Shown: one piece after another, positions 1 to 11,163 of the stretch | Position numbering within the stretch: position 1 is the stretch's first letter | Layout of the letters: every line of letters starts with the position of its first letter | Made by a program: the position numbers and the translations under genes | Source of the DNA: Neisseria arctica | GTDB taxonomy: Bacteria > Pseudomonadota > Gammaproteobacteria > Burkholderiales > Neisseriaceae | Direction of reading: 5' to 3' | Assembly (NCBI RefSeq): GCF_022870905.1 | Contig: NZ_CP091510.1 | Span: 1,054,001-1,118,000, forward strand | Length of the DNA: 64,000 nt | Notes under the pieces: generated by a model | Databases searched by the model: none | What the model was told of the DNA's origin: nothing | Seen by the model: only the letters and a program-made list of their open reading frames with translations

Positions 1-39
1 TACTGTATCTTGTGTTTTAACCTCAGTCGGAAATTTGTT

Positions 40-2319
40 ATGAATGCAGCCGCCAACCTTAAAGTAACCAAACGTGACGGGCGTTTGGAGGATATTAATC
101 TCGATAAAATCCATCGTGTAATTACTTGGGCGGCAGAGGGGTTGAATAATGTATCCGTATCACAGGTGGAATTGAAGTCACATATTCAATTCTACAACGG
201 CATCCGTACCGATGATATTCACGAAACCATTATCAAAGCGGCAGCCGATCTGATTTCTCAAGAAACACCCGATTACCAATATTTGGCCGCCCGATTGGCC
301 ATTTTCCATTTGCGTAAAATTGCCTATGGCCAATTTGAGCCGCCTCATCTTTATGAACATGTGGTGAAGTTGGTTGAGGCGGGAAAATACGATCGTCATT
401 TGTTGGAGGACTATAGTCGCGAAGAATTTAATGATCTCAATGACTATATTGACCATGAGCGCGATATGTCGTTTTCCTATGGTGCAGTCAAACAGCTGGA
501 AGGTAAATATCTGGTACAGAACCGGGTCACCCGTGAGATTTATGAAACTCCGCAGTTTCTTTACATCTTGGTGGCTATGTGTCTCTTTGCTAAATATCCG
601 AAAGAAACCCGCTTGAGCTATGTGAAGAAATTTTACGACGCCACCAGCTTATTTAAAATTTCTCTACCCACACCGATTATGTCGGGAGTTCGCACGCCGA
701 CCCGCCAATTCTCCAGCTGCGTACTGATTGAGTGCGACGATAGCTTAGACAGTATCAATGCCACTACCAGTGCCATTGTAAAATATGTTTCCCAACGTGC
801 CGGTATCGGTATCAATGCAGGACGCATCCGCGGCTTGGGTAGCGAAATCCGCGGCGGAGAGGCGCAACATACCGGTTGTATTCCGTTTTTCAAAATGTTT
901 CAGGCGGCAGTTAAGTCATGCTCGCAAGGCGGGGTGCGAGGCGGGGCAGCTACTTTGTTTTATCCGCTTTGGCATATTGAAGTTGAGAGTTTGCTGGTAC
1001 TGAAAAATAACCGGGGTGTAGAAGATAACCGTGTGCGCCAATTGGATTATGGCGTACAAATCAACCGCCTGCTTTATACCCGTTTGATTAAAGGTGGCGA
1101 TATTGCATTGTTCTCACCGCAAGAAGTACCCGGTTTGTATGATGCTTTCTTTGCTGACCAAGACGAATTCGAGCGCCTGTATACAAAATATGAGCAAGAT
1201 CCGAATATTCGTAAACGTGTGGTGCCGGCAACCGAGCTTTTTTCTATCCTCATGCAAGAGCGCGCGGGAACAGGCCGTATCTATATTCAAAACGTCGATC
1301 ACTGTAATACCCATAGCCCGTTTGATCCGCGCGTCGCACCTGTCCGCCAGTCTAATTTGTGCTTAGAAATCGCCTTGCCGACCAAGCCTTTGAACGATAT
1401 TAACGATGAGAACGGCGAGATTGCCCTGTGTACTTTATCTGCCTTCAATTTGGGTGCACTGGAAAGTTTGGATGAGTTGGAAGACTTATCCGATTTGGCG
1501 GTGCGTGCATTGGATGCCTTGCTTGATTATCAAGATTATCCGATTAAGGCTGCCCGTATCGCAACCATGAACCGCCGTACTTTGGGTATTGGTGTAATCA
1601 ACTATGCTTACTATTTGGCGAAAAACGGTGCTCGATACAGCGATGGTTCTGCATTGGGCCTAACCCACCGTACTTTTGAAGCAATCCAATACTATTTGTT
1701 GAAAGCATCTGTTCAACTGGCAAAAGAATATGGAGCTTGCCCACTGTTTCACGAAACTACCTATGCCCAAGGCAAACTGCCAATCGATACCTACAAAAAA
1801 GACTTGGACACTATTTGCCAAGAGCCTTTACAGCTAGATTGGGAAAGTCTGCGTGCCGATATCGTGAAATACGGATTGCGTAATTCTACGTTGACTGCAC
1901 TGATGCCGTCTGAAACCAGTTCTCAGATTGCTAATGCAACCAACGGTATTGAACCGCCGCGCGGCTTGGTATCTGTGAAAGCATCCAAAGACGGTATTTT
2001 GAAACAAGTGGTACCTGAATTTGAGCGCTTGCGTAATGCTTATGAGTTGTTATGGCAAATGCCGGGTAATGATGGTTACCTGCATTTGGTGGGTATTATG
2101 CAGAAATTTGTCGATCAAGCGATTTCCGCCAATACCAGCTACGACCCCCAGCGCTTTGAGGGCGGCCGCGTGCCGATGAAACAGATGCTGAAAGACTTGC
2201 TCACCGCATATAAATACGGTGTGAAAACCTTGTATTACCACAATACCCGCGACGGTGCCAACGATACCCAAACCGACCTGCAGGATGACGGTTGTGCGGG
2301 TGGTGCGTGTAAGATTTAA
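40..2319 (+). CDS. nrdA: Ribonucleoside-diphosphate reductase class Ia, alpha subunit
   Basis: Large catalytic subunit of the oxygen-dependent ribonucleotide reductase, which makes deoxynucleoside diphosphates in the cytoplasm together with NrdB. An ATP-cone allosteric region fills roughly the first 100 residues. Catalytic parts are visible: the active-site disulfide pair Cys227 and Cys464, the thiyl radical motif NLCLEIALP with Cys441, the radical-relay tyrosines Tyr732-Tyr733, and the C-terminal shuttle CAGGACKI with Cys752 and Cys757. I chose the ATG at 40 (MNAAANLKVTKRDGR, 759 residues) over an in-frame TTG at 10 because the family starts there and a GGA lies 8 bases upstream. Length matches E. 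coli NrdA (761). nrdB follows after a 351-base gap. Confidence 0.97.
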   Translation: MNAAANLKVTKRDGRLEDINLDKIHRVITWAAEGLNNVSVSQVELKSHIQFYNGIRTDDIHETIIKAAADLISQETPDYQYLAARLAIFHLRKIAYGQFEPPHLYEHVVKLVEAGKYDRHLLEDYSREEFNDLNDYIDHERDMSFSYGAVKQLEGKYLVQNRVTREIYETPQFLYILVAMCLFAKYPKETRLSYVKKFYDATSLFKISLPTPIMSGVRTPTRQFSSCVLIECDDSLDSINATTSAIVKYVSQRAGIGINAGRIRGLGSEIRGGEAQHTGCIPFFKMFQAAVKSCSQGGVRGGAATLFYPLWHIEVESLLVLKNNRGVEDNRVRQLDYGVQINRLLYTRLIKGGDIALFSPQEVPGLYDAFFADQDEFERLYTKYEQDPNIRKRVVPATELFSILMQERAGTGRIYIQNVDHCNTHSPFDPRVAPVRQSNLCLEIALPTKPLNDINDENGEIALCTLSAFNLGALESLDELEDLSDLAVRALDALLDYQDYPIKAARIATMNRRTLGIGVINYAYYLAKNGARYSDGSALGLTHRTFEAIQYYLLKASVQLAKEYGACPLFHETTYAQGKLPIDTYKKDLDTICQEPLQLDWESLRADIVKYGLRNSTLTALMPSETSSQIANATNGIEPPRGLVSVKASKDGILKQVVPEFERLRNAYELLWQMPGNDGYLHLVGIMQKFVDQAISANTSYDPQRFEGGRVPMKQMLKDLLTAYKYGVKTLYYHNTRDGANDTQTDLQDDGCAGGACKI

Positions 2320-2349
2320 TTAGAAATCAAGTTGTTCGGGTGTGTGAAT

Positions 2350-2375
2350 AAGGCTTCAAAGGATTAGGAAGCCTT
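2350..2375 (+). terminator. Possible terminator after nrdA
   Basis: AAGGCTTC and GAAGCCTT form a perfect 8-bp stem around a 10-base loop 30 bases after the nrdA stop. The downstream tract GACTTGTCTT is only moderately T-rich, so this may be a weak or partial terminator that lets some transcription reach nrdB. Confidence 0.5.
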
Positions 2376-2459
2376 GACTTGTCTTATCTAGAGCTCTGGT
2401 TTCTCAGTTACTCAAAGCTTTATTTGCATATGTAATTTGTTATTTTTATAAAAATATTT

Positions 2460-2615
2460 ATGCAAAAAATATTTGATCATCCTTGGTTGTCTGCTTTCTT
2501 TTTTATGGGCTTTTTAGCTTTAATAATCTTTATTGTATATAGAGCACAAAGTATTAAGGTTTCTCATACTAATAAAGAAGGGAGCGCAACTATATTTGAA
2601 TATAAAAGTAAATAA
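2460..2615 (+). CDS. Possible 51-residue single-span membrane protein
   Basis: A small open frame in the gap between nrdA and nrdB encodes MQKIFDHPWLSAFFFMGFLA and 31 further residues. It has one clear hydrophobic segment at about residues 9-27, followed by a short polar tail ending in EYKSK. I do not recognise a family. The frame is AT-rich compared with its neighbours and I see no good ribosome binding site before the ATG, so it could be chance. Its support is the coherent membrane helix, the positive-outside/inside residue pattern after the helix (YRAQSIK), and that the gap has no other content. Confidence 0.35.
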   Translation: MQKIFDHPWLSAFFFMGFLALIIFIVYRAQSIKVSHTNKEGSATIFEYKSK

Positions 2616-2670
2616 GTTATACCTCTAAAAGATTTGAATTGGATAAATCATGTCCTGCGAACATTTAGTT

Positions 2671-3804
2671 ATGTCATACAGCACTTTCAGTAAAGAAAAA
2701 AATAATGCATTGCTGGAGCCGATGTTTTTCGGACAGCCGGTGAATGTGGCACGTTACGATCAACAGAAATACGAAATTTTTGAAAAGCTGATTGAAAAGC
2801 AATTATCTTTTTTTTGGCGCCCGGAAGAAATAGATGTATCGCGCGACCGTATCGACTATCAAAATCTACCCGAGCATGAACGGCACATTTTTATCAGTAA
2901 TTTGAAATACCAAACCCTGCTTGATTCGATTCAAGGACGTAGCCCTAATGTCGGTTTGCTTCCGTTGGTGTCGATTCCGGAGTTGGAAACTTGGATTGAA
3001 ACTTGGTCTTTTTCGGAGACCATTCATTCCCGTTCTTACACCCATATTATTCGCAATATCGTGAACGATCCTTCAGTGGTATTTGACGATATTGTTGATA
3101 ATGAATATATCATCCGCCGTGCGGAAGATATTGCCTGCTATTACGATGATTTGATCGAATATACCCAGTATTATAATTTGCTGGGTGAAGGGCGGCATCA
3201 GGTAAACGGTAAAACGGTTTCTATCAGCTTACGCGAGTTGAAGAAAAAACTGTATTTGTGCTTGATGTGTGTGAATGTGTTAGAAGCCATCCGCTTTTAT
3301 GTATCGTTTGCCTGCTCGTTTGCCTTTGCGGAGCGGGAGTTGATGGAAGGTAATGCGAAGATTATTAAGTTGATTGCCCGCGACGAAGCATTACATTTAA
3401 CCGGCACGCAGCACATGTTGAATCTGATGCGTAGCGGGGCAGATGACCCTGAGATGGCGGAAATTGCCGCCGAATGCGAAGGCGAATGTTTCGAGCTGTT
3501 TAAAAATGCGGCGATGCAGGAAAAAGAGTGGGCGGAATATTTATTTAAGGATGGTTCGATGATCGGCTTGAACAAAGAGATTCTCAGCCAATATGTTGAA
3601 TACATTACCAATCTGCGTATGCAGGCAGTAGGCTTACAGCCGGCCTTTGAGAAAGCCAGTCAAAATCCGATTCCGTGGATCAACGCTTGGCTTTCTTCCG
3701 ATAATGTGCAGGTAGCCCCTCAAGAGGTCGAAATCAGCTCTTATTTGATCGGGCAGATTGATGCCGAAGTGAAAGTAGAAGATTTAGGGGATTTTGAGTT
3801 GTAA
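2671..3804 (+). CDS. nrdB: Ribonucleoside-diphosphate reductase class Ia, beta subunit
   Basis: Small subunit holding the di-iron centre and stable tyrosyl radical used by NrdA. The radical tyrosine lies in [10 protein letters not shown] (Tyr123 here, Tyr122 in E. coli numbering), and the iron ligands are present in the [11 protein letters not shown] and [14 protein letters not shown] segments. An open frame extends to an ATG at 2650, but the family start [11 protein letters not shown] is the ATG at 2671, giving 377 residues against 376 in E. coli. Neither start has a strong ribosome binding site, so the 7-residue longer form cannot be excluded. The C-terminal tail VEDLGDFEL is the NrdA docking peptide. 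Confidence 0.96.
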   Translation: MSYSTFSKEKNNALLEPMFFGQPVNVARYDQQKYEIFEKLIEKQLSFFWRPEEIDVSRDRIDYQNLPEHERHIFISNLKYQTLLDSIQGRSPNVGLLPLVSIPELETWIETWSFSETIHSRSYTHIIRNIVNDPSVVFDDIVDNEYIIRRAEDIACYYDDLIEYTQYYNLLGEGRHQVNGKTVSISLRELKKKLYLCLMCVNVLEAIRFYVSFACSFAFAERELMEGNAKIIKLIARDEALHLTGTQHMLNLMRSGADDPEMAEIAAECEGECFELFKNAAMQEKEWAEYLFKDGSMIGLNKEILSQYVEYITNLRMQAVGLQPAFEKASQNPIPWINAWLSSDNVQVAPQEVEISSYLIGQIDAEVKVEDLGDFEL

Positions 3805-3818
3805 ACTTTTTGAATAAC

Positions 3819-3864
3819 AGGCCGTCTGAAACAGTTGTGGTTACGGCAGCTTTTCAGACGGCCT
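3819..3864 (+). terminator. Inverted uptake-sequence terminator of nrdB
   Basis: Two AG-type uptake sequences, AGGCCGTCTGAAA and its complement TTTTCAGACGGCCT, form a hairpin 15 bases after the nrdB stop, followed by TTATTTTTAT. This is the standard Neisseria terminator form. Confidence 0.85.
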
Positions 3865-3948
3865 TTATTTTTATAAAAATTTATGTAGCCCGGATCTTGA
3901 AGTTATATCAAATGATTCATTAAAACGTCATCGTTTTTTTATAATCTT

Positions 3949-3972
3949 TTCAGACGGTATTTACCATCTGAA
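3949..3972. repeat. Decayed uptake-sequence hairpin before yfaE
   Basis: TTCAGACGGTA and TACCATCTGAA flank two bases and pair at 10 of 11 positions. Both arms resemble an uptake sequence, but each has lost the GGC part of the core. It ends 16 bases before the yfaE start. Confidence 0.6.
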
Positions 3973-3987
3973 TCGTATAGGAAAACG

Positions 3988-4362
3988 ATGCTTGATAAAA
4001 ACACATTATATTTTTCTTCACCCGGTTGGCCTTTGCAGACCAAATGTCGGGTTTTGACTAAGAGTATGACCTTAATCACCACCAGCGATAAAATTTTTGA
4101 ACTGCAAGCAGGAGAAACACTTCTGGAAGGTTTAGAGCGTACCGGCCATGAAGTGGAATACCAATGCCGTAGCGGCTATTGTGGTTCGTGCAGGATACGC
4201 TTGGTTTCCGGCAGTGTAAGTTATGATGAATTGCCGCTGGCTTTTATCGGACCTAATGAGATATTACCTTGCTGTTGCCGTGTGCGAGAGCCGATAACAG
4301 TTGATTGCCATACGGTTTTGAGGGAAAAGGATCTGTTTGAGCCGGAGTTATTTTCGGATTAG
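3988..4362 (+). CDS. yfaE: YfaE-type 2Fe-2S ferredoxin for NrdB cofactor maintenance
   Basis: Small plant-type 2Fe-2S ferredoxin that in E. coli restores the di-iron tyrosyl cofactor of NrdB. The cluster motif is clear: CRSGYCGSCRIRLVSG supplies three cysteines, and ILPCCCRVRE supplies the fourth. Its position just after nrdAB fits this role. Two starts are possible. The ATG at 3988 (124 residues) has AGGAAAA six bases upstream. The ATG at 4066 (98 residues, MTLITTSDK) matches the usual family length of about 85-95 residues. The extra 26 residues resemble no signal peptide. I keep the longer form because of its ribosome binding site. Confidence 0.88.
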   Translation: MLDKNTLYFSSPGWPLQTKCRVLTKSMTLITTSDKIFELQAGETLLEGLERTGHEVEYQCRSGYCGSCRIRLVSGSVSYDELPLAFIGPNEILPCCCRVREPITVDCHTVLREKDLFEPELFSD

Positions 4363-4495
4363 TAGAAATGGGTGTAAGGTTGGCTTTTAGATTTGACTAT
4401 CTGCCGTAAAGATAGATTGGGCATAAATTTTTAAGCGCTTTAATCTTTGTGTCGGTAGCTATGAAAGCCAAGCCGGGAAATTTTGTATAACGAAA

Positions 4496-4535
4496 ATAGG
4501 CCGTCTAAAAAAAACTGTGTTTTCAGACGGCCTAT
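4496..4535 (+). terminator. Uptake-sequence terminator after yfaE
   Basis: ATAGGCCGTCT pairs with AGACGGCCTAT around an A-rich loop. The left arm is a mutated uptake sequence (GCCGTCTAAA), the right arm is intact. It lies about 135 bases after the yfaE stop. Confidence 0.65.
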
Positions 4536-4580
4536 GGTTAAGGTAGAAGAAGTTGTTGTCGGTAGCAAAGCAGAAAAGAA

Positions 4581-4608
4581 AAATGGCAGACGAAATAATC
4601 TGCCATTT
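4581..4608. terminator. Bidirectional terminator, mainly for purL
   Basis: AAATGGCAGA and TCTGCCATTT form a 10-bp stem with an 8-base loop. T-rich tracts occur on both strands: TTTTTTTT to the right, and on the minus strand TTTTTCTTTT. It starts 17 bases past the purL stop and uses no uptake sequence. Confidence 0.85.
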
Positions 4609-4624
4609 TTTTTAGGGGGCAAAG

Positions 4625-7600
4625 TTAGCCTAAAGCTTTACGGGCTCCTGCAAACAGTCTGTACCAGCCTGACAGCTCGCCCCAATTTTCCGGAGCCCAG
4701 CTCATCTGTGCCGTACGGTAAACACGTTCGGGATGCGGCATCATGATGGTTACGCGTCCATCGGCATTTGTAACACCGGCAATCCCCTGTGGCGAGCCGT
4801 TCGGGTTAAGCGGATAGGTCTCGGTAATTTGGTTTTGGCCGTCTACATATTGTAAAGCGATATTCAGGCCATCCGAAACGTTGCCGCTCAGATGGTTGAA
4901 ATCGGCACGGCCCTCGCCATGGCTAACGACTACAGGTAGGCTGGAACCGGCCATTTCTGCCAAGATCAGGGAGGGTGATTTTGGAATATTCACCATGCTC
5001 AAGCGTGCTTCAAATTGTTCGCTGAGATTGCGTTTGAATTTCGGCCAGCCGGTTGTACCGGGAATGATTTCGGCAAGGCTGCTGACCATCTGACAGCCGT
5101 TGCAGACGCCAAGGGTAAGGGTATCGGAGCGGTCGAAGAAGGCAGCGAACATATCGCGCAAGGCGGGATGGAACAAAATAGATTTGGCCCAACCCTCACC
5201 GGCACCTAAAACGTCGCCGTAACTGAAACCGCCGCAGGCAGCCAGCATTTTAAAGTCTGCCAAGTTGGTACGGCCGGCCATTAAATCGCTCATATGCACA
5301 TCATAGGCATCAAATCCTGCACGGGTAAATGCAGCGGCCATTTCAATTTGGCCGTTAACGCCTTGTTCGCGCAGTATGGCGATTTTGGGTTTGGCACCGC
5401 TGTTGATAAATGGTGCGGCAATGTCTTCCGTTGTATCGAAAGTGAGATTGGTAAATAGTGTGCTGCGCTTATCATCTGTCAATAGGGCAAATTCACTGTC
5501 TGCACAAGCCGGATTATCGCGTAAACGCTGCATCTGGTAGGAGGTTTCGCTCCAAGCTTTTTGCAGATCGAGGCGGTTTTCGCTGAGTAAAACGGTATTG
5601 CCGTTTTGAATCAATAAGCGGTCACTTTGGTTGATTGTACCGATTGCATGTAAAGTTTCGCTGATACCGGCTTCTTCAAAGGCAGTTTGTAGAGCGGTGA
5701 TGTGCTCGTTAGCTACTTGGATGACAGCCCCCAATTCTTCGTTAAAGAGTGTTCGTGCGGCTGCATCTTGTAACTTGTGGTTGGCGCTATTGGCGTTGGT
5801 TTCGGCAATCATTTCAGCCAAATCGATATTCAGGCCGAGATGAGCGGCAAAACTCATTTCGGCCAAAGTGGCAAAAAGGCCGCCGTCGCCGCGGTCGTGA
5901 TAAGCCAGTAATTTGCTTTCGCTAACCATTTGTTGGATAACGCGGTAAAAGTTTGTCAGTAAAGAAGGCGTCTCTAAATCAGGGGCAGTGCCCGCCATGT
6001 TTTTCCATACTTGGCTGAGCGCACTGCCGCCCATGCGGCTGCGACCTCTTCCTAAATCAATGGCAAACAAGGTGCTGTCAGGGTAGTTTTTAAGTTCCGG
6101 GGTAACGGTTTTGCGTACGTCGGCCACGGGGGCAAATGCCGAAATAATCAGAGAAAGCGGCGAGGTAACTGATTTTTGTTCGCCGTTTTCCTGCCAAACG
6201 GTTTTCATCGACAATGAATCTTTACCTACGGGGATGCTCAGGCCGAGTCCTTGGCAGGCTTCTGATACAGCTTCTACGGTACGGTAAAGTTTTTCGTCTT
6301 CGCCGGGATTGCCGCAAGCAGCCATCCAGTTGGCGGAAAGTTTGATATTGCCGATTTTTCCGATATTAACCGAAGCAATATTGGTGATGGCCTCGCCAAT
6401 AGCCATACGGCCTGAAGCGGGTGCATCGAATAGGGCGACGGTGGGTTTCTCACCCATACTCATGGCTTCGCCCTTATAGGTGTTGAACCCCATCATGGTT
6501 ACAGCGGCATCGGCTACGGGCGTTTGGAATGGTCCTACCATTTGGTCGCGGTGGGTCAGGCCGCCCACGCTGCGGTCGCCGATGGTGATCAGGAAGTTTT
6601 TCGAAGCAACGGTAGGCAAGCGTAATACACGATAGGCCGATTCGCGTAAGTCATAACGTCCGGCATCGAATATTTGTTCGGCAGCAGCGGTTTTATTATC
6701 GCTGCGGGTGGTTTTGGGCGGTTTTCCGAGCAGAACATTCAAAGGTAAATCAACCGGATGGTTGTCGAACAAATCATCACGCACCTGTAGATGGCCGTCG
6801 TCGGTAGCAGTGCCGACTACGGCAAACGGGCAGCGTTCGCGTTCGCAGATAGTGCGGAAGGCTTCCAAATCTTTTTCCAAGATGGCTAATACATAACGTT
6901 CTTGGGCTTCGTTACACCAAATTTGCATTGGGGTAAGGCCGTGCTCTTCCAGAGGAATATCGCGCAGTTTGAATACGGCACCACGACCGGCATCGTTCAC
7001 CAATTCAGGGAAGGCATTGGATAGGCCGCCCGCGCCGACGTCATGAATCGAGATAATCGGGTTATTACTGCCGAGTTGCCAGCAGCGGTCGATTACTTCT
7101 TGGGCACGGCGTTCGATTTCGGGATTGCCGCGCTGTACCGAGTTAAAGTCTAAGTCGGAATGGTTAGTACCGGTATCCATGCTGGATGCGGCGCCGCCGC
7201 CTAAACCGATAAGCATACCGGGGCCGCCGAGTTGGATAAGCAGGGCACCCTCGGGAATTTCGTTTTTATGGGTTTGTTGCGCTTGGATGTTGCCTAAGCC
7301 GCCGGCAATCATGATGGGTTTGTGGTAGCCGCGCATCTGGCCGTTATGCTCTTCTTCGAAAGTGCGGAAGTATCCCAAAAGATTAGGGCGGCCGAATTCG
7401 TTGTTGAACGCAGCTCCACCGATGGGTCCTTCGAGCATGATATCGAGTGCGCTGCTGATGTGGTCGGGCTTGCCGTAAACGGGTTCGTTCGGATTGTATT
7501 GCTCCCAAGGCTGCGGAGCATCGGGGATATTCAGGTTGGAGACGGAAAAGCCCGTTAAGCCTGCTTTGGGGCGGGAACCTTTGCCGGTTGCACCTTCGTC

Positions 7601-8563
7601 ACGGATTTCACCGCCCGCACCGGTAGCCGCTCCGGCAAAAGGAGCGATAGCCGTGGGGTGGTTGTGCGTTTCCACTTTCATGATGATGTGCGTTGGTTCT
7701 TCATGGAAGCGGTAGGCTTGGTTTTCGTTTGCGCTTGGGTAGAAACGTTCGATGGTGGCGCCTTCGATAACCGAAGAATTGTCTTTATAGGCGACTACCG
7801 TGCCTTCAGTGTGGGCATTATGGGTATCGCGAATCATGCCGAATAATGATTTGGGTTGCTTTTCACCGTCGATGATGAAATCGGCATTGAAGATTTTATG
7901 GCGACAGTGTTCGGAGTTGGCTTGGGCAAACATCATGAGTTCGACATCGCTGGGGTTGCGCTTGAGGGCGCGGTAGTTTTCAACCAGATAGTCGATTTCA
8001 TCTTCTGAAAGTGCGAGACCAAGGCTGCTGTTGGCTTCGACCAATGCCGCACGGCCGTTTTCCAATACGTTTATGCTACCGAAGGTTTGTGCTTCGGGAT
8101 GGTTGAACAGGAGTGATGCGGTTTGAAAATTGGGCAGTACGCTTTCGGTCATGCGGTCATGCAGCAGATCTGCCCATTGTTGTTTTTCAGATTCATTCAG
8201 ACGGCCTGAAACCCATACGGCCATGCCGCGTTCGATACGCAGTACGGATGATAAACCGCAATTGTGTGCGATGTCGGTTGCTTTGGAAGCCCAGGGTGAA
8301 ATAGTACCGATGCGGGGCGTGATCAAAAATAAATGCAGGCCGTCTGAAGCGGTAGGCGTGGTATTTACGCTTTCGGCTGCCAGTAGGGCCTGCAATTTTT
8401 CAACGGTTTCTTTTTCAAGTGGATCGGCACTATTAACAAAGTACCAGTATTCGCTATTGATTTCGGTGTGCGGTAAACCGGCTGATGCGGCTTTTTGTAT
8501 GAGTTTTTCAATACGGAAATCGGATAAGGCAGTAACGCCGCGTAAGGGCAAAACGACAGACAT
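4625..8563 (-). CDS. purL: Phosphoribosylformylglycinamidine synthase (FGAM synthetase)
   Basis: Large single-chain purine biosynthesis enzyme, converting FGAR, glutamine and ATP to FGAM. The N-terminal half has the PurS-like and linker regions, then two ATP-binding synthetase lobes with motifs such as [32 protein letters not shown] and [11 protein letters not shown]. The C-terminal glutamine amidotransferase domain begins at [14 protein letters not shown], with the nucleophile in GVCNGCQM and the histidine/glutamate pair in [10 protein letters not shown]. The open frame continues upstream to 8701, but the family start [13 protein letters not shown] is the ATG at 8561-8563 (1312 residues). 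It is divergent from glnB and carries two in-frame uptake sequences near its 5' end. Confidence 0.97.
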   Translation of the reverse strand: MSVVLPLRGVTALSDFRIEKLIQKAASAGLPHTEINSEYWYFVNSADPLEKETVEKLQALLAAESVNTTPTASDGLHLFLITPRIGTISPWASKATDIAHNCGLSSVLRIERGMAVWVSGRLNESEKQQWADLLHDRMTESVLPNFQTASLLFNHPEAQTFGSINVLENGRAALVEANSSLGLALSEDEIDYLVENYRALKRNPSDVELMMFAQANSEHCRHKIFNADFIIDGEKQPKSLFGMIRDTHNAHTEGTVVAYKDNSSVIEGATIERFYPSANENQAYRFHEEPTHIIMKVETHNHPTAIAPFAGAATGAGGEIRDEGATGKGSRPKAGLTGFSVSNLNIPDAPQPWEQYNPNEPVYGKPDHISSALDIMLEGPIGGAAFNNEFGRPNLLGYFRTFEEEHNGQMRGYHKPIMIAGGLGNIQAQQTHKNEIPEGALLIQLGGPGMLIGLGGGAASSMDTGTNHSDLDFNSVQRGNPEIERRAQEVIDRCWQLGSNNPIISIHDVGAGGLSNAFPELVNDAGRGAVFKLRDIPLEEHGLTPMQIWCNEAQERYVLAILEKDLEAFRTICERERCPFAVVGTATDDGHLQVRDDLFDNHPVDLPLNVLLGKPPKTTRSDNKTAAAEQIFDAGRYDLRESAYRVLRLPTVASKNFLITIGDRSVGGLTHRDQMVGPFQTPVADAAVTMMGFNTYKGEAMSMGEKPTVALFDAPASGRMAIGEAITNIASVNIGKIGNIKLSANWMAACGNPGEDEKLYRTVEAVSEACQGLGLSIPVGKDSLSMKTVWQENGEQKSVTSPLSLIISAFAPVADVRKTVTPELKNYPDSTLFAIDLGRGRSRMGGSALSQVWKNMAGTAPDLETPSLLTNFYRVIQQMVSESKLLAYHDRGDGGLFATLAEMSFAAHLGLNIDLAEMIAETNANSANHKLQDAAARTLFNEELGAVIQVANEHITALQTAFEEAGISETLHAIGTINQSDRLLIQNGNTVLLSENRLDLQKAWSETSYQMQRLRDNPACADSEFALLTDDKRSTLFTNLTFDTTEDIAAPFINSGAKPKIAILREQGVNGQIEMAAAFTRAGFDAYDVHMSDLMAGRTNLADFKMLAACGGFSYGDVLGAGEGWAKSILFHPALRDMFAAFFDRSDTLTLGVCNGCQMVSSLAEIIPGTTGWPKFKRNLSEQFEARLSMVNIPKSPSLILAEMAGSSLPVVVSHGEGRADFNHLSGNVSDGLNIALQYVDGQNQITETYPLNPNGSPQGIAGVTNADGRVTIMMPHPERVYRTAQMSWAPENWGELSGWYRLFAGARKALG

Positions 8564-9076
<513 letters not shown>

Positions 9077-9103
9077 GCATATATTTGATTTTCCGGATTT
9101 TAA

Positions 9104-9135
9104 ACATGCCGTCTGAAAATTTTCAGACGGCATGT
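9104..9135. terminator. Shared AT-type uptake-sequence terminator (glnB and qseC)
   Basis: ACATGCCGTCTGAAA and its complement form a near-continuous palindrome with TTTTTA after it. It sits between two convergent genes, ending 3 bases before the kinase stop. Confidence 0.88.
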
Positions 9136-9137
9136 TT

Positions 9138-10493
9138 TTAGTCGGCTTTAACCAAGGTGGCGCAGAGCCCTCCTTGGGGGCGGTTGGTTAATGTAAGCTT
9201 TAGTCCGTGTAATGCGGCAATACTTTCTACAATTGAAAGCCCTAAGCCACTGCCTTGTTGGTTTTGCCCGGCAGGCCGGAAAAACCGTTCTCTGATGCGG
9301 GGCATATCTGCTTCGGCAATACCAGGTCCTTCATCGTATACTTCTATGCTTTGAGGGTTGAGTACAAGGCTGACCTTGCTGTTTTCAGGGCTATAGCGTA
9401 TGGCATTATCGAGCAGGTTGCGCATCATTAATTGCAACAGCATGGGGTTTCCTTCTTTGGGGGTAATGTTGTCGAAGCCGTAAGGACATTCCAGCTTGAG
9501 CTGTACGCGCTTTTCGCGTGCTTGAAGGTTAACGCTTTTAAGGGCTTGATGGGCAGTTTCCTGCCAATTGATCGGTACGGCATCCGGCAGTGCTTGCATC
9601 GGGTCGAGACGGGACAAGGTGAGGAGTTGTTCGGTCAGGCGGTGGGCGCGGTCTATACTTTCGCGGATGTTGTTCAAATGATGTTGTTGTTCGTATTCGT
9701 TATTGCTGATTGCCAGTACTTCCGTTTGAACTTTCAAGGCGGCCAGCGGGCTGCGCAGTTCGTGTGCGGCGTCGGATGTAAAACGCTGCTCTCTTTCTAA
9801 TGTAGCGGAAACACGTGCTAACAGGCCGTTTAGTGCCCGTATCATCGGTAGGGTTTCGGTAGGTACGTTTTCAGATACGGCTTGCAGGCTTTGGGCATCG
9901 CGCGCTTGTAATTCTTGAGTCAGTTTGTCGAGAGGCTCCAAGCCTTTGCGTATGCCGTATGAAATCAGCCAGAGTAAAGCGGGCAGTAATATAAGCGATA
10001 GCCCTAACTGTACCCATAAGGCATTAGTTAGTGTGGCAAAACGTTCTTTCAAATTTTGGGATACGGCAACAGTATGTCCGCTTTGGGAATCATGAAGATA
10101 GAGGTAACGCCATGCACTACCTTTCCAAAATGTATAGCTGTTATGGAATCCCTCTGTTTGCCGGTGTTCGATTTCTTTACCGTCAAGGTTGGCCGTTAGC
10201 AAATCCCCTTGTTTGTTCCAGATGGCAAAACCGTTGTTATCATCCTCATGAAAATCATTTTGGGGTAATCCGGCACGGATGATACTGCTTTCTTCGTGAT
10301 CGTTTAGCGGTCGGGACAGTTGTAGCAATACGCGCGCAAGTTGGCTCATTTGGTGGTCGGCCACTTCATTTATTTCATGCATGGCTATGGCCGCACTGCC
10401 GACAGCAGTTGCCAGCCATAATGCTAAGAGGCCGCCGCTCAAATAACTGATGAGACGGCGGCGGATACTGATTGTTGCTGCGGGACGGCTCAT
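9138..10493 (-). CDS. qseC: QseC-like sensor histidine kinase
   Basis: Membrane sensor kinase, partner of the response regulator directly upstream. Residues about 14-36 form the first membrane span, a periplasmic sensor of about 120 residues follows, and a second span lies near residues 160-180 before a HAMP-like linker. The phosphoacceptor box is FTSDAAHELRSPLAALKVQT, identical in style to E. coli QseC, followed by the N box LLDNAIRYSP, the D box EVYDEGPGIAE and the G box GSGLGLSIVES. Its ATG abuts the regulator's stop codon with no gap, so translation is probably coupled. The signal sensed is not predictable. The name is by similarity (QseC/PmrB group). Confidence 0.87.
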   Translation of the reverse strand: MSRPAATISIRRRLISYLSGGLLALWLATAVGSAAIAMHEINEVADHQMSQLARVLLQLSRPLNDHEESSIIRAGLPQNDFHEDDNNGFAIWNKQGDLLTANLDGKEIEHRQTEGFHNSYTFWKGSAWRYLYLHDSQSGHTVAVSQNLKERFATLTNALWVQLGLSLILLPALLWLISYGIRKGLEPLDKLTQELQARDAQSLQAVSENVPTETLPMIRALNGLLARVSATLEREQRFTSDAAHELRSPLAALKVQTEVLAISNNEYEQQHHLNNIRESIDRAHRLTEQLLTLSRLDPMQALPDAVPINWQETAHQALKSVNLQAREKRVQLKLECPYGFDNITPKEGNPMLLQLMMRNLLDNAIRYSPENSKVSLVLNPQSIEVYDEGPGIAEADMPRIRERFFRPAGQNQQGSGLGLSIVESIAALHGLKLTLTNRPQGGLCATLVKAD

Positions 10494-11156
10494 TTAAGGC
10501 ATCTCTCCGATTTTATAACCCAAACCGCGGTGGGTTTGAATGAAGCAGCTGCCGATTTTTTTGCGTAAATGGTGGATGTGTACTTCTACGGCGTTGCTTT
10601 CGACTTCTTGATCCCAACCGTAAAGCTTGTCTTCGATTTGTGCACGACTATGGATATGAGTCGGTTGTGACAGTAATAGTTCAAGTAGCATATATTCGCG
10701 CTGTGTCAGAACAAGTGGAGCACCGTGTAGGGTGGCGCTTTTTGCAGTGGTGTCAAGGCTGAGATTGCCGTAAGTTAATGCACTACTGGCACGGCCGTGG
10801 CTGCGGCGGATAAGAGCCAGCAGTCGGGCGGCAACTTCATCTAGGGCAAAAGGCTTGCAGAGGTAGTCGTCTGCTCCAGCGTTTAATCCGGCCAAACGGT
10901 CAGGTAGTGCGTCTCGGGCGGTAAGGATTAAAACGGGAGTATCGGATTTATTGGCACGCCAATGGGCCAAAATATCCATTCCGTCGATATGGGGAAGCCC
11001 CAAATCCAATACGACGGCATCGTAGGGGGCTGCTGACAAGGCATCGCGGCCATGTTTGCCGTCTTTAAACCAGTCAACGATAAAGCCGTGTTTTAAAAGG
11101 CCATGGTATAGGCCGTCGCCGATATGACGGTCATCTTCAATCAATAAAATACGCAT
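10494..11156 (-). CDS. qseB: QseB-like response regulator
   Basis: OmpR-class two-component regulator of 220 residues. The receiver domain covers about residues 1-115, with acidic residues Glu7, Asp8, Asp9, the phosphorylation site Asp51 in VVLDLGLPH, Thr79 ([10 protein letters not shown]) and Lys in [12 protein letters not shown] winged-helix DNA-binding domain follows, ending [15 protein letters not shown] and [15 protein letters not shown]. The sequence is very close in pattern to E. coli QseB/PmrA. The first base of its ATG lies inside the target duplication of the IS element directly upstream, so its own promoter is now 713 bases further away. No ribosome binding site is visible before the ATG, with or without the insertion. 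Confidence 0.9.
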   Translation of the reverse strand: MRILLIEDDRHIGDGLYHGLLKHGFIVDWFKDGKHGRDALSAAPYDAVVLDLGLPHIDGMDILAHWRANKSDTPVLILTARDALPDRLAGLNAGADDYLCKPFALDEVAARLLALIRRSHGRASSALTYGNLSLDTTAKSATLHGAPLVLTQREYMLLELLLSQPTHIHSRAQIEDKLYGWDQEVESNAVEVHIHHLRKKIGSCFIQTHRGLGYKIGEMP

Positions 11157-11163
11157 AATTTTT
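11156..11163. repeat. Left target-site duplication of the IS
   Basis: TAATTTTT directly abuts the left inverted repeat. Its first base is also the first base of the qseB ATG on the minus strand. Confidence 0.93.
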
